DNA of 64,000 nt from Cephalopachus bancanus (GCA_027257055.1 JAPVLO010000232.1:1426001-1490000), one strand, 5' to 3'; counted from the stretch's first letter, positions 1 to 11,613 are shown. The notes: generated by a model not told the origin, from the sequence alone. Numbers and translations are program-made.

Positions 1-615
<615 letters not shown>

Positions 616-892
616 TAAAATGAGGATAGTAATACCTACCTCTCAAGAAGGTGGTGGGAATTAAATAAGATATCATTTAAGTCAGCAATGTGGTGTGTGC
701 AGGAGGATGAGCAGTTTTTGTAGTAGTGAGACAGGAGATAGCTAGAGAAAGGCTAGGCAGACAGACAGGCGTGTCCTCTGGTAACAATGTAGTGAACTCC
801 CGGTAGGCCTCTCAGGCTCAGCATTGGTAAACAACTCCCTACATGCCTCTCAAGCCACAGCTTAGATACTCACTGCTGGGCTCAAAAAGCAA

Positions 893-1083
893 CCAATCGA
901 CTCACCATTAGATCCCTACCTTAATACTGACCAATCAGAACAGCTATAGCACACGGCTAGTGCTAGCCAATCGGCTTGGACTTAGGGCTATATAAGCACC
1001 AGGTTTTCAGCCCCAGATGGGCAACCCCTTTGGGCCCCCTCCCACTGTGGGAGATTTTCTGTCCTCAATAAATCCTGCTTTCT
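893..1083 (+). promoter_or_regulatory. LTR core promoter and polyadenylation site
   Basis: Three CCAAT boxes at 893-897, 931-935 and 967-971 precede a TATA box at 989-995. A start about 30 bp downstream would fall near 1018. AATAAA lies at 1067-1072 and cleavage after 'gcttt' (about 1083) is implied by the poly(A)-tailed retrocopy at 39.5 kb. R would therefore be about 66 nt. Start and cleavage sites are inferred, not measured. Confidence 0.7.
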
Positions 1084-1140
1084 CACTTTCCGACTGTCCA
1101 TGTCCCTCATTCTTCCTGGGCATGAGATAAGAACCTCGAC

Positions 1141-1170
1141 CCTGAAGAGCTGCAACCTGAAGAGCTGCCG
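1141..1170 (+). repeat. Short tandem duplication in the LTR
   Basis: 'cctgaagagctgc' occurs twice, 15 bp apart, downstream of the poly(A) site. Confidence 0.7.
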
Positions 1171-1266
1171 AAGATCATCAGTCGAAAAGCCATAGGCTGC
1201 CTTGCCAGTCGACAGAGCCAGCTGAACCAGGAGAGCTACCGGAGGAAGACGAGACTCCGAAGTTGA

Positions 1267-1489
1267 GACACCCAGGGGGTTAGGCTTGCCAGCTCACCCA
1301 ACCAGCAACACTCAGGGCTTGGCTTGCCAGCCCGCTAGAGCCAACACACTGGGGGCTAGGCTTGCCAACCCCTCATCGCCACATTCAGGGCTTGGCTTTC
1401 CAGCCCATTAGAGCTGACACTTGCGGGGCTAGGCTTACCAACCCCTCCACGACCCTCTCTGGGACTTGGCTGGCTGACCCATTAAACTG
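1267..1489 (+). repeat. Tandem array of about 37-bp units in the LTR U5-like segment
   Basis: About six degenerate copies of a unit containing 'aggcttgccaacccctc' or 'gggcttggcttgccagcccg'. Two unit types alternate ('gggctaggcttgccaaccc' and 'gggcttggcttgccagccc'), giving a higher-order period of about 73 bp. Copies differ by substitutions and small indels. Confidence 0.75.
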
Positions 1490-1500
1490 ACATCCTCGAA

Positions 1501-2741
1501 ACCCAGGCTGACTTGAAAAATTCGCATCAGCAGTGTAAAGGAAAATAACATCTTCCAAAGAAGCGCATGATCAGAGGCAAAGCGGAGCAAACTTGCAAGT
1601 CAAGACAAGCCTGAGGGCTGATACCCAGCGGGGAACCTCTGGGTGAAACTAAAAGCAGAAGTGACATGGTCACAGGAGCACGCACCTGCCAGTTGTTGTG
1701 CCTCTGTCTTCCCTGCTCACCAGCTGCTGGGTTATCTAAGGAGCTCCACTTACAGCCCCAGCTCCCCAGCCTCCCCAGGACCTGAGCACCAGTCCCGACT
1801 GGAGATAAGTGGTCGTTCGTGTGACCATCTTGCTTCCTTTCAGCAGGTCAGCGGTGGGGCGTGCACCTGCCTGCCCAAGTCTGGGCTTCCGTCTTGTCCT
1901 CAGCACTTCAGTCTCCAGTCATTCTGCCCTGTCTCACAGTTGGCCCCTAGATGTGGGGTCTTGTCCTGAACCTCAGCCAACTTTGCCATGACCCTGATAC
2001 CTTGTTTAGCTTAGCTCTCACCAGTCCTCGCTCCCCGAGGTCTGCACTTGCTGCCTGCACCCTGCTGAGATCGCCCGACGCCGTGGCCGCATGTGTCTTC
2101 CCCTTCAGCGTGAGGCAGGACGACCTGGTGTTAGTAGCTTCCTGAACATTATACTGGTTTGAAACACCAGGTCTTGCATAGCTCTGCTGCCTGGTCCAGG
2201 CTGATTCTTGTATTCCTAGCCCATGCCTGGGGAGTATCTCCTCCCCAGTCTTGGCTCCTGGACTCTCTCCAGTGGCTGTGTGTTGTCCACTGGTTCCAGC
2301 ATGCTTTGTGATCCTGTTATGGCAACATCAATATACTAGTACAGATGACCAAGTTATTGGCACAGGGGCCTGATACGGGGGTGATAGAGAGCCTCAACTT
2401 ATCCAACATCTACAGACAATCTCCTGTTGAAAAGTGAGTGGCAAATAAAAGCTGGCATGATTTAAATGTAGACTAATTGCTTACTGAAGAGGTACTCTTC
2501 TGGGCTTAATTCTCACCAGCCAAGAAGAATGTGTTGGTGAAGTGGAAATGACAAACAACTTAAAATAAGTGACCAGGGCATCCTTGAATGTGTAACAGCC
2601 AGAGAAGTCAGTTCTGCACTTGCGAACCTGACACAAAAAACATGAGCGAGTTAAGAGAAAACAGGACGCGAGGCTCTACCTGGCCAGGAACGAGGCAGGA
2701 AAGCTCAACGGGAGTCATGCGAGGTTCCACATTCAGGTGCA
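1501..2741. other. Unassigned DNA, possibly ERV remnant
   Basis: Moderately GC-rich, with short frames on the plus strand (such as 1643-1969) that match no protein I know. Position directly downstream of the LTR makes degenerate ERV sequence possible, but no gag, pol or env motif is visible. Confidence 0.3.
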
Positions 2742-3279
2742 TGACCCATCCTAGAAAAAGTGCTCCATACCTCACTGCTGAATAGCACCACGATCAACTT
2801 CAAAGTCCTCCCCTTGGGCAGCCAGGCACTGATGTCCATGCCTAGTCTGCCCATCAAGAACTTTTTTTCTGGAATGGCCCTCAGAGCCATCGTCGTATGC
2901 CTGAAGCCCTGAATGTCATCAGATGTCTGCCTTTCAATATTTCCTCTCTCTTCGGATAAAGAAAAAAGTCATTGGGGGCCAGATCAGGTGAGTAGGGAGG
3001 GTGTTGTTCCAATACAGTTATTCGTACAGTGCTGCCGATGTAAGCACGCAGTGGCAAGTTCGCAGACTTAATTGTCAGACCTCAACAAATAACGACCGTG
3101 GCTCTGATGGTCATTCCAGAAAAAGAGATCCAAAATTTCTTTGATGGGGGGACTAGGCGTGGGCGTCAGTGCATAGCTTCCCAAGCGGAGGACTTCAAAG
3201 TTGACCGTGGTGATATTCCACAATGAGGGATGGCGCACTTTTTCTAGGATGAGTTAACGAATCTAATGGTGGGACCTCG
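2742..3279 (-). mobile_element. Mariner family A, non-autonomous copy 1
   Basis: Outer arms 'catcctagaaaaagtgctcc' (about 2747) and, inverted, 'ttttctaggatgagtt' (about 3240) form part of long terminal inverted repeats. On the minus strand, 2952-3006 encodes a diverged HPPYSPDLAPNDFFLYP, the block holding the third catalytic aspartate of mariner DD34D transposases; a 3-base insertion lies just before it. The minus-strand frame at 2705-2890 resembles a transposase C-terminus. Internal deletions remove most of the gene. The left end is eroded; the right end abuts a TA. It is a decayed relative of the copy at 11614-12469. Confidence 0.85.
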
Positions 3280-3283
3280 TATG

Positions 3284-3643
3284 ACTCGAAACTCACATTC
3301 TTATAAAATCAGGGATTTTGGTGAGGAAAAGAGGCACGCAATGCAGATCTATGTGGTTTCCCAGGACGTGTTCAAGGAAGCTTGCTTTTTCAGGACTCGT
3401 TCCCAGAGAAGGGTCCTTCAAACCAGAGCGCTCAACCTGTGAGAATAAAGCCAGAAGGTCTGCAAAAGTATGGCAGGCAATGAACGGTGAACTTTCTTTT
3501 TGCTGTTTTTTTTTTCTGCTTGTGTTTATATGGTTTTTTTCTGCTTATATTTATTGTTTTTATAATAATAACAATGAGGAAGAGGTAGTGCTCTTGAAGG
3601 GGCATACTCTCAAATGTGAGTTGTTAAGTAAACAATGAAGCAT
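3284..3643. other. Unassigned DNA with T-rich stretches
   Basis: Holds two T-rich patches with 'tttctgctt' motifs (3505-3560). No gene recognised; the 106-residue plus-strand frame at 3318-3638 has no known similarity. Confidence 0.35.
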
Positions 3644-3933
3644 GGTCAGGCTCGGTGGCTCAGCCTGTAATCCCAGCACTTTGGGAGGCCAAGATGAGAG
3701 GATTGCCTGAGCTGAGAGGTTCAAGACCAGCCCAGGCAACTTAGCGAGACCTCGTCTCTATAATACATCAAAAAATAAGCCGGTTGTGATAGCAAGTGCC
3801 TGTAGTTCCAGCTACTTGGAAGGCTAAGGTGGAAGGATTGCTTGAGCCCAGCAGATCAAGGCTGCAGGGGCTGTGAGTGTGCCACTGCACTCCAGGCTGG
3901 GCGACCAAGTGAGACTCCGACTCAGAAAAAAAC
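3644..3933 (+). repeat. Alu dimer, strepsirrhine type
   Basis: Head 'ggctcggtggctcagcctgt' and linker 'aatacatcaaaaaataagcc' are of the lemur-like type; it ends in 'gactccgactcag' and A's. Confidence 0.9.
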
Positions 3934-4085
3934 CATAAGCATGCAGCTACAGCATGTCCTAGATTCTAAGGTGCAGGTTGTCCCCCCACATTTTTAATAT
4001 TTTAAAAATCAGAATGTGTCTTAATACGTGGTGTTTCTTTGGGAGGGCTCTCAAAATAGTAATTAAATGGTTGTGTATCCTGTCA

Positions 4086-4432
<347 letters not shown>

Positions 4433-4436
4433 CTTT

Positions 4437-5018
4437 TTAAGAAAAGGTAAAAAGAAACTATGCCTGGCCTACAGAAGCCAAGTCACTGAACATGTGTGCC
4501 ACAGAGGGGAGTGGAATAGAGGTAATGGATGTGAGGCTCAGATACAGGAAGCAATGAAGGAACTGCCGTGAAGATGCTCAGAACTGCGTGTGAGATGATC
4601 AGACGGGCAGTGGCCCTGGGCCCCGGGCAGGACACTTTGAACTGAATGTCCCACTGTATGTGTGTGCCACTGTGCAATGGACTCAAAGGTCTTGTGCTCC
4701 AGGGCCCAACTTCCTTATCTTCCACTGACCTCAAAGAAGTTTGTCTGGGAAAGAACTGAGATCAGGATACAGATCAGGGATCACAGGTCAGGAAAAGACA
4801 TGGTGACGTGGTATAAGCAAGACTCCAAGTTGTTGGTGTTGTTTAAGGACAAGGAGCGACTAAAATAAGTAGCCAGAGGACAGGTAGCCAGGAGCTAGAG
4901 ACTTTCCCAGAATAAAGTAAGGGAAGAGCCGGAACTGTGGACTGGGGACCCATGTGAAAAGAGGAATTCAGAAAAGCAGTGGCCATGGAAGAAATCACCC
5001 CAACCTCCTCTGAGCAGA
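4437..5018. other. Unassigned DNA
   Basis: No repeat recognised with confidence and no convincing coding frame on either strand. Confidence 0.3.
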
Positions 5019-5340
5019 CTTTTTGTTTTTTATTTTTTATTTTTTATTGTTTTGGAGTTGGAGTCTCACTCCTTCGCCCAGACTGGAGTGCAGTGGCATG
5101 CATGTTCATGGCTACTCCAGTGTAGACCTTCTGGACTCCAGCGATCCTTCCGCCTCAGCCTTCCGAGTAGCCAGTACTACAGGCGCACGCTACCATGCCC
5201 TGCTATTTTTTATTTTATTGTAGAGACAGACAAGGTCTCGCCAGTTTGCCCAGGCTGGTCTTGACCCGCGGACTCAGGCAATCCACTCGCCACGGTTTCC
5301 CAAAGTGCTGGGATTACAGGCTAAGCCACCGAGTCCGGCC
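5019..5340 (-). repeat. Alu dimer, strepsirrhine type
   Basis: Begins with a T-rich tail and ends 'gccaccgagtccggcc', the complement of a lemur-type Alu head. Confidence 0.9.
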
Positions 5341-5634
5341 TTGAGCAGACTTTTAGAAACTGTGATGTGCCCAGGCGGTCCGTTTGCAGCTTGAACGTGA
5401 AGGGAAGGGACCTTGCCTTTTCGTGATTTTTTAAAAATGTCTGTAGCTTTAGGAGGTCCAAATGGTTTTGGGTTACACCGTTACATTGTAGAGGGCAAAG
5501 AAGTCTAGACTTTAAGTGGGCCCACCACCCCCACCCGTGCCCATTGTCCTTGGCAGGTGATTCTTTCTTCCCTCCGCCCCTTCCCCCTCCCCCTGCTAAG
5601 TCTCCAGTGTCCATTCATCATCTCTGTGCCTTTG

Positions 5635-5935
5635 CAGGCCCTTAGTTTAGCTCCCAGTCTTAAGTGAGAACAGGCGGTGTTTGGTTTTCTCTTCCTGAAT
5701 TAGTTCACTCAGGATAATGGTCTCCAGTTCCATTCAGGTTGCTGCAAGAGACATTATTTCATTCTTTTTGACAGCTGGATAGTATTCCATACTGCATATA
5801 GACCACATTGTCATTATCCACAGGTTGGCTGATGGGTTGATGCCACATCTCTGCAATTGTGAATTGTGCTGCGATGAACGTGCAGGTGCAGATGTCTTTT
5901 TTACATAACTACCTCGGTTGAGACTACACTTTTTC
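5635..5935 (-). mobile_element. L1 3' fragment
   Basis: On the minus strand this reads as the end of L1 ORF2 and the 3' region (plus-strand landmarks 'gttcactcaggataatgg' and 'tagtattccatactgcata'). The element is 5'-truncated and carries stops. Confidence 0.85.
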
Positions 5936-5963
5936 ATAATTTTTAACTCTAGTATCGACCACA

Positions 5964-6251
5964 TTAATATTGGTAAAACAAGGGCAGGGAATTTGTCATT
6001 TCCCATGGGGTCAGGGGTGAGTCACGTGGCCTGTCCATGAGCGTCATCCCTTTGGCAGGGACTGACTTGGGTGTAGGCTTGTGGCCTAATTCTGTCTCAT
6101 CAAAGAGAATGGCAGGATCTTTTTCCGGGGATGTGTGGCCACAGACACTTTCCTTCTGGCCATCTTCTTGGGTCACGAGGGGAGAGTCTGCCAGGAATGG
6201 AGCTGCCACCAGGACTAAAGCAAAGAAATGAAGAAGAACCGCTCTGCTCAT
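5964..6251 (-). CDS. Candidate short secreted-protein frame, unproven
   Basis: A 95-residue minus-strand frame starts MSRAVLLHFFALVLVAAPFL, a signal-peptide-like start: one Arg, a hydrophobic core and small residues (ADS) near a plausible cleavage point around residue 22. The rest is polar and acidic (TQEDGQKESVCGHTSPEKD) with one cysteine. It lies between an L1 fragment and an older L1, in sequence I cannot assign to a repeat. No upstream promoter or confident splice site is evident; 'aagtcagt' could be a weak donor. I do not recognise the protein. It could be a first coding exon, a decayed gene or chance, since frames of this length are common in the window. Confidence 0.2.
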   Translation of the reverse strand: MSRAVLLHFFALVLVAAPFLADSPLVTQEDGQKESVCGHTSPEKDPAILFDETELGHKPTPKSVPAKGMTLMDRPRDSPLTPWEMTNSLPLFYQY

Positions 6252-6639
6252 CCAGCTTATGAGTCACCTGACCACATCTGGACCTGAAGTCTTTGAACAC
6301 TCCGTAAATTCTGTTTTTTGTTTAAACCAATTCAAGTTAGAGTTTCTACCTCTTGATGTCACACATTCTCTCTGATTCAGAAGGATGGAACAAACATGGC
6401 CAAGAAGGAATGGAATGCATTCCAGATGGATTCAAGAGTTAAGTGTAAAAAAATGACCATAGGAGAAAAGTGGCATGTGCTGAAAAGGTGAAAGTGGTGT
6501 CAGCACTTCTTGGCCTCAGGGCAGTAAAGGCCTTTGTGAGCGAAAACAGAAAGGGTTGGTGTTATGAAAGAAAAGCTTGAATGTATTTGATTCCTCAGAA
6601 CTTTTAAACTTATGCAGAGAGAACAGTACCACAAACAAA

Positions 6640-7765
6640 AATTAAGAGATAAATGAGCGATTCTAGATACTTTATGTATATGTCATATTGATAGATCAAT
6701 GACAGAGTGTAATGTCCTTAACACACAAAGAGCTCTTACACACAGATTTATTTATTCTTCTTTTGAGATGAAGAAAAAGACAACATCACAAAGGAAGAAT
6801 GGATACAAATTTTGAAAAGGCAAAAAAAAAAATAAATAAATTCAACTGGTCAATGACAATGAAAAAGTTCAATCTCACTAGGAGTTAAATAAAATGCAAA
6901 TTAAAAGTCAGAGGCCTTTGTGCCTAGCAAATAGTAAGAACTTTCAAATGGTATCTTGCACTGATGGAGATGCAGTGACTAAGTACAGTCATACCATATT
7001 GGGAGTACAAATTGGTACAAGTATTCTAAAAAACAATTTGGCCTTGTATGTTAAAAACCTTAATATATGCAAACCATTTAACATAATAATTTCATTTTTA
7101 AGATTTCATCCTCAGAGACACTCAGAAAATTTAATGTAGAATATTTGATGCAGCAGTTTTCATAATGTTGAATACTTAGAAATAACCTGTGTCCAAAAGA
7201 ATTATTGCATAAGTTGCAGTGTATTCCTATGATGAAATTTATGCATCCAATAAAAAACAAGTTACAGAGGATGTTATGACATCAGAAAATGTTGGTGATG
7301 TATTTTTAAATGCATTTTCTTAAAAAAAAAAAAAAAAAAAACCAAACCAAGCATTTACACAGAAAAATACTGACTGGGCGTGCTGGCTCAAGTCTGTAAT
7401 CCCAGCACTTTGGGAGGCTGAGGTGAGGGGAATGCCTGAGCCCAGAGATTGGAGAACAGCCCGGGTAACTTGGCGAGATCTCATCTCTACCAAAAAAAAA
7501 AAAAAATTAGCTGGGTGTGATAGTGCACACCTGTAGTTCCAGGTACTCAGAAGGCTGAGGCAGAAGCATTGCTGGAGCCCAGCATGTCGATGCCGGGGTG
7601 ACCTTGAGCATGCCACTGCTCTCCAGCCTGGGATACGGAGTGAGACTCCAACTAAAAAAAAAAAAAGAAAAAGAAAAATACAAATAGTGGCAATATCTTG
7701 GTAATGGAATTATAATCAGTTTTATTTTTTTCTTTGTGATTTCTGTGTTCTAAATCTAACTCAGT
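6640..7765 (+). mobile_element. Old L1 3' region, interrupted by an Alu
   Basis: L1-type 3' text runs from about 6640 ('caatgacaatgaaaaagttc', 'gttaaataaaatgcaaatta') to 7320, and resumes after the Alu at 7371-7671. Highly diverged, with no intact frame. Confidence 0.7.
7371..7671 (+). repeat. Alu dimer
   Basis: Flanked by 'agaaaaatac' at 7361-7370 and 7672-7681, a clean target-site duplication inside the old L1. Confidence 0.9.
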
Positions 7766-8093
7766 AGACATGCATGTTTTTATAGTCAGAATGAAAAAGA
7801 AGCGTAAGATGAAATGTAAGCCCAAGGTGAATGATGACAGGGTACATTTACATGAGATTTAAATTTAAAATTAGATGAGATTTGAGTTTAAATGAGATTC
7901 AAATCTCCTGATCCATATAGACTACATCCAGGGATACAAAAAGAACTTCCAGGTATGATTATAGACGTGTCCGGGGATAGAAGAAGGGCCATATGCCTGA
8001 GGCTGGGCAGCTGCGTGCATTTTCGGAAGGGGACACGCTGGATTCCAGGACCTACAGACTGATTAGCTTAGTTGGCTTATAAAAGAAAGTTGG

Positions 8094-8400
8094 GCCGGGC
8101 TTGGTGGCTCAGCCTGTAATCCCGCGCCTTTGGGAGGCTGAGGTGAGTGGATTGCCTGAGCCCGCGGGTTCAAGACCCGCCTGGGCGGCGAGACCTCATC
8201 TCTACAATAAATCAAAAAATCAGCCGGGCGTGGTAGCGCATGCTTGTAATTCCGGCTACTCGGAAGGCTGAGGAGGAAGGATCGCCGGAGCCCAGCAGGT
8301 CGAGGCTGCGGTGGCCAGGAGCGGCCACTGCACTCCAGTCTGGGCGACAGAGTGAGACTACAACTCAAAAAAAAAATTAAAAAATTAAAAAAATAAAAAT
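8094..8400 (+). repeat. Alu dimer, young strepsirrhine type
   Basis: A near-intact lemur-type Alu (linker 'caataaatcaaaaaatcagc') with a perfect 13-bp duplication 'aaaagaaagttgg' at 8081-8093 and 8401-8413. Confidence 0.95.
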
Positions 8401-8533
8401 AAAAGAAAGTTGGTATCAACCAGTGCCAGCATGGGCTCACTTAAGAACTTCAGAACCATGCTCAGCTCTCGTCCTCCATGGCTTGAAGTCATGCCTTCCT
8501 CATGCCATACAGCTGAGGTAGAAATGATTATTC

Positions 8534-8846
8534 TTGGCTGGGCTCAGTAGCTCAGCCTGTAATTCCATGCTTTGGGAGGCCGAGGTGAGTGGACTGCCTG
8601 AGCCCGTGAGTTCAAGACCCGCCTGGGCAACTGGGCGAGACCTCATCTCTTACAATAAATAAATTAAAAAAAAAAACTAGCTGGGTGTGGTAGCGCACAC
8701 CTGTAGTTCCAGTTACTTGGAAGGCTGAGGCGGAAGGATCGCCGGAGCCCAGTAGGTCAAGGCTGCGGTGGCCGGGAACGCCCACTGCACTCCAGTCTGG
8801 GAGACAGAGTGAGACTCCGACTCAAAAAAAATACATAAATAAAAAT
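8534..8846 (+). repeat. Alu dimer, strepsirrhine type
   Basis: Perfect 12-bp duplication 'aaatgattattc' at 8522-8533 and 8847-8858. It landed in a MIR-like sequence. Confidence 0.95.
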
Positions 8847-8850
8847 AAAT

Positions 8851-8945
8851 GATTATTCCCATTTCAGTGAAATGGGACACTTAGGTTATTTCTAAGTATT
8901 CAAGCCTAAAGCCGTAGATGTCAACCGATTTGCTCAAGATGCAAT
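8851..8945 (+). repeat. MIR fragment
   Basis: Contains 'gattattcccatttcagtga' and 'tttgctcaagatgcaataac', matching the MIR core and 3' half. Confidence 0.5.
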
Positions 8946-9005
8946 AACTGGTTTTGGGGGCTTTTAAAATGTTTATTTTGTAAATTAAAAATAACCTAAG
9001 TGTCC
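8875..9005. repeat. Perfect 17-bp inverted repeat
   Basis: 'ggacacttaggttattt' at 8875-8891 is the exact reverse complement of 8989-9005, with a 97-bp loop. The right arm also resembles part of the old L1 near 7180. Confidence 0.85.
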
Positions 9006-9104
9006 AAAAGAATTTAAATTTGAATTTACTCAGTCAGAAGATTAGAGGGAGATTTGTAAAACCTGGCATTGGACAGAGTTTTCATGGGATCCTAGTGGAT
9101 AATG

Positions 9105-9149
9105 TGATGGACTTTGGGACAATATCATGATGGACTTTGGGACAATATC
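9105..9149 (+). repeat. 23-bp tandem duplication
   Basis: A perfect 22-bp copy starting 'tgatggactttgggacaat' lies at 9105-9126 and 9128-9149 with one base between them. Confidence 0.95.
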
Positions 9150-9150
9150 G

Positions 9151-9185
9151 TTCATCTACCAATAACAGCATTATTGGTAGATGAA
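9151..9185. repeat. 15-bp perfect hairpin
   Basis: 'ttcatctaccaataa' (9151-9165) pairs perfectly with 9171-9185 around a 5-base loop 'cagca'. It lies one base after the tandem duplication. No T-run follows, and a bacterial-type terminator is not expected here. Confidence 0.95.
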
Positions 9186-9211
9186 TGATTATACACAAGA
9201 CTGCAGATTAA

Positions 9212-9515
9212 TTGGACACAGTGTGCCTGGAGGCTTCTGAGTGGTTTTGAGAATACCACTTGCTGAGCTCCTGGTTTATGTGCGAGGTGCTGTGCGGAAG
9301 TGCTTTCTGCTCGTCGCCTCAGGTCATCTTCCCCACCAGCTGGAGAAGCAGGTACTATTGTCATCCCCATTTACAGATGAGTAAACCAAGGCTCAGGATG
9401 ATTTATGAGCTTGCTTCTCACTAGAGAACTTGTAGGTAGAGGAATTCGAATTCAGCCACAGAAAACCTGGTTCTAGAACCCGTGTGCTTAACTATTACAC
9501 TAAAGTATCTGTGGT
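9212..9515 (+). repeat. MIR
   Basis: Nearly full MIR layout: 'cttgctgagctcctggttta', 'atccccatttacagatgagt', then 'gaacccgtgtgcttaactat'. Confidence 0.85.
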
Positions 9516-9572
9516 CCCTGCTCCCATTCTGCGCAACTTATTTTTTTCTCTGTATTAAAAGAAAGATTTTAA

Positions 9573-9837
9573 CTAGGCATGATGGCTCACACCTGTAATC
9601 CCTGTACTTTGGGAGACTGAGACAAGACCTGGGCAACTTGGGCAATTTGGCGAGACCTCGTCTCTACAATAAATCAAAAAAATTAGCAGGGCGTTGTGGC
9701 ACGTGCCTGTAGTTCTGGGAAGCTGAGGCAGAAGGATAGCCTGAGCCCAGCTGGTTGAGGCTGCAGTGGCCGTGATTGTGCCACTGCACTCCAGCCTAAA
9801 GGACAGAGTGAGACTCTGACTAAAAAACAAAGCAAAA
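9573..9837 (+). repeat. Alu dimer with shortened left arm
   Basis: The left arm lacks about 25 bp of its middle. Flanked by 'aaagatttt' on both sides. Confidence 0.85.
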
Positions 9838-9919
9838 ATAAAGATTTTGTAATCTTGAGCAGTGAGTTCAAAGGAGGCAAAACCGAGGAAATGGAAGACA
9901 AAGAAGGCAAGAAAACAGC

Positions 9920-10130
9920 CATTTACTGGGCACTTGTATTAGGTATTATACTGCCCTCGTTTCAGCCTCAGGACCACTTTGCAATGTAGATAGAATTATT
10001 CCTGCTTTTACCATCAGTAAGTTGAGACTCAGAGAGATCACATGACACGTTCAAGGTCACTAGGCTACACAGCACAGTCAGAATTCGAATGTGGATCTGT
10101 CGGATTCCCAGCCCTTTACTCATTTTACTT
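9920..10130 (+). repeat. MIR
   Basis: 'tttactgggcacttgtatta' through 'ttgagactcagagagatcac' and 'gaatgtggatctgtc' follow the MIR order. Confidence 0.8.
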
Positions 10131-10528
10131 TTGCCTCATGAAAACCAAATGTGGAAATAATATTTTGTGGGGGGAAATGTAAAATCCTACAACTGGCTAG
10201 AAAAAGCAATTGTATAAATGTAAGATTTGAGAGACCTGATTTATCAACATTTCAAGTGCGCGAGTTCTCAGGATTTGGGCTGATTGTGAAGCACCATGAG
10301 TCAACAGTGTGGCTGTCAGACCACGCACACGATCTCTGGTGGCATCAGCAGAAGGACCGTGTCCTGGAAAAGGGAGAGAACGCTCCTACTAGTTTGCAAC
10401 TGCTTATACCAGATGGAGAAAATTGCAGTTAATTCTGAGTGCCACATTTTAAAAGGAACTTTGACACATGAGGCTGTGGACATCCAGAGGCATGCAGCTA
10501 GCTGGTAACGAAATACACACATACATGT
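10131..10528. other. Unassigned DNA
   Basis: Short overlapping frames (10151-10432, 10296-10508) have no recognised similarity and no clear splice sites. Confidence 0.3.
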
Positions 10529-10529
10529 G

Positions 10530-10815
10530 ACTGGGCTCAGTGGCTCACACTTGTAATTCCAGCATTTGGGAGGCCAAGGTGGAAAGATCATTTGAGGCCA
10601 GGAGTTCGAGATTACCAAGACTCCCATCTGTACAAAATTGTTAAAAATTAGCTGGGCGTGGTGGCATGTGCCTATAGTCCCAGCTACTTAAGAGATCAAG
10701 GCAGGAAGATCACTTGAGCCCAGGACTTCAAGGCTACAGTGAACTATGATCGCACTACTGCACTCCAACCTGGGTGACAGAGCAAGACCCTGTCTCAAAA
10801 TAATAGTAATAATAA
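10530..10815 (+). repeat. Alu dimer, older type
   Basis: Both arms are present; the tail has changed to (AAT)n. Confidence 0.9.
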
Positions 10816-10849
10816 TACATAGCATACAAGAAGTCATCCTCACCGAGTT

Positions 10850-11320
10850 AACAAGAATTCTGGACAGAAATATAATTAACCATTAATCAGGCTGCATCTG
10901 ACCCATTTCCTTGAGACTTAAAGACAGGTAACACTAGATATTGACCATCTGCATCCCATTGCTCCTATAGATAGGACGTTAGCATCAGAAGGTTTTTAAG
11001 AATTGCATAAGCAGATCCTGAATACTAGTGAACACTTGACACCAATCAGTTTTTTTTAACCCCCATAGAGAAACAGGATCAGCATGAAAACAGCATCTTC
11101 TCCTGCCTGTCCTGTGACTGCACCCTGCACTCTTGGACCAGTCAACATCTCCACACTTTGACCCACTCCAAAACCCTTAAAAACCCTAGCCCCAACTCCT
11201 TAGGGAGGTGAACTGGAGGCTTCCTTCAGTTTGGGGGCCCGCGATTAAACCTTTCTCTGCAGCAGCAGGGAGTCTTGGTGTTGACTTGCTGTACATCCGG
11301 GCAACGGGCCTTTTATGATT
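10850..11320 (+). mobile_element. Older ERV LTR, family not assigned
   Basis: The 3' half carries an LTR-like layout: 'gtcctgtgactgcaccctgc', a TATA-like 'cttaaaaaccc' (about 11178), then ATTAAA (about 11243) followed by 'cctttctctgc'. No internal ERV genes adjoin it. Boundaries are approximate. Confidence 0.55.
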
Positions 11321-11611
11321 ACACACATACATATACACGTGTGTATGTACATAAAGACTGGATCATTTCCCATAGGTGAAATAAATGGGAAACCCCAGGG
11401 GCAGCTGAAAATTATCTTCAGTTACCTGAAGGGCTGCCATGTGGGAAAATCTCCTTATACTGTGTGTCACTCCAGAGGACAGAGTCACAGTTAGAAGAAG
11501 GCAGATTTGGGCCAAGAAATAAGAAGCCAGAGTATGGCTGTGCGTTGCCTATCTTTCCAGGCCCTGAAGTGCCCAGGCTGGATGCTTTGGACAGAGCAGG
11601 AACTCAACAAA
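11321..11611. other. Unassigned DNA
   Basis: Begins with a short alternating CA/TA stretch, then sequence I cannot classify. Confidence 0.3.
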
Positions 11612-11613
11612 TA

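Larger units (their letters stand above)
727..1500 (+). mobile_element. Class I ERV solo LTR (family not named), ends approximate
   Basis: The sequence has LTR architecture in order: a TG start near 727, three CCAAT boxes (893, 931, 967), a TATA box 'tatataa' (989-995) and a polyadenylation signal AATAAA (1067-1072), then a long GC-rich U5-like segment. The order is typical of gammaretrovirus-like ERV LTRs. The retrocopy at 39526-39603 matches 1018-1083 closely and independently marks an R region there. From about 1267 to 1489 the U5-like part is an array of imperfect repeats. No primer-binding site, gag or pol was recognised downstream, so a solo LTR or a heavily deleted provirus is likely. 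The 3' boundary is uncertain, and I found no convincing target-site duplication. Confidence 0.75.

Noticed and set aside
9151..9185. Intrinsic terminator
   Set aside because: The genome is mammalian, the stem is AT-rich and no T-run follows.
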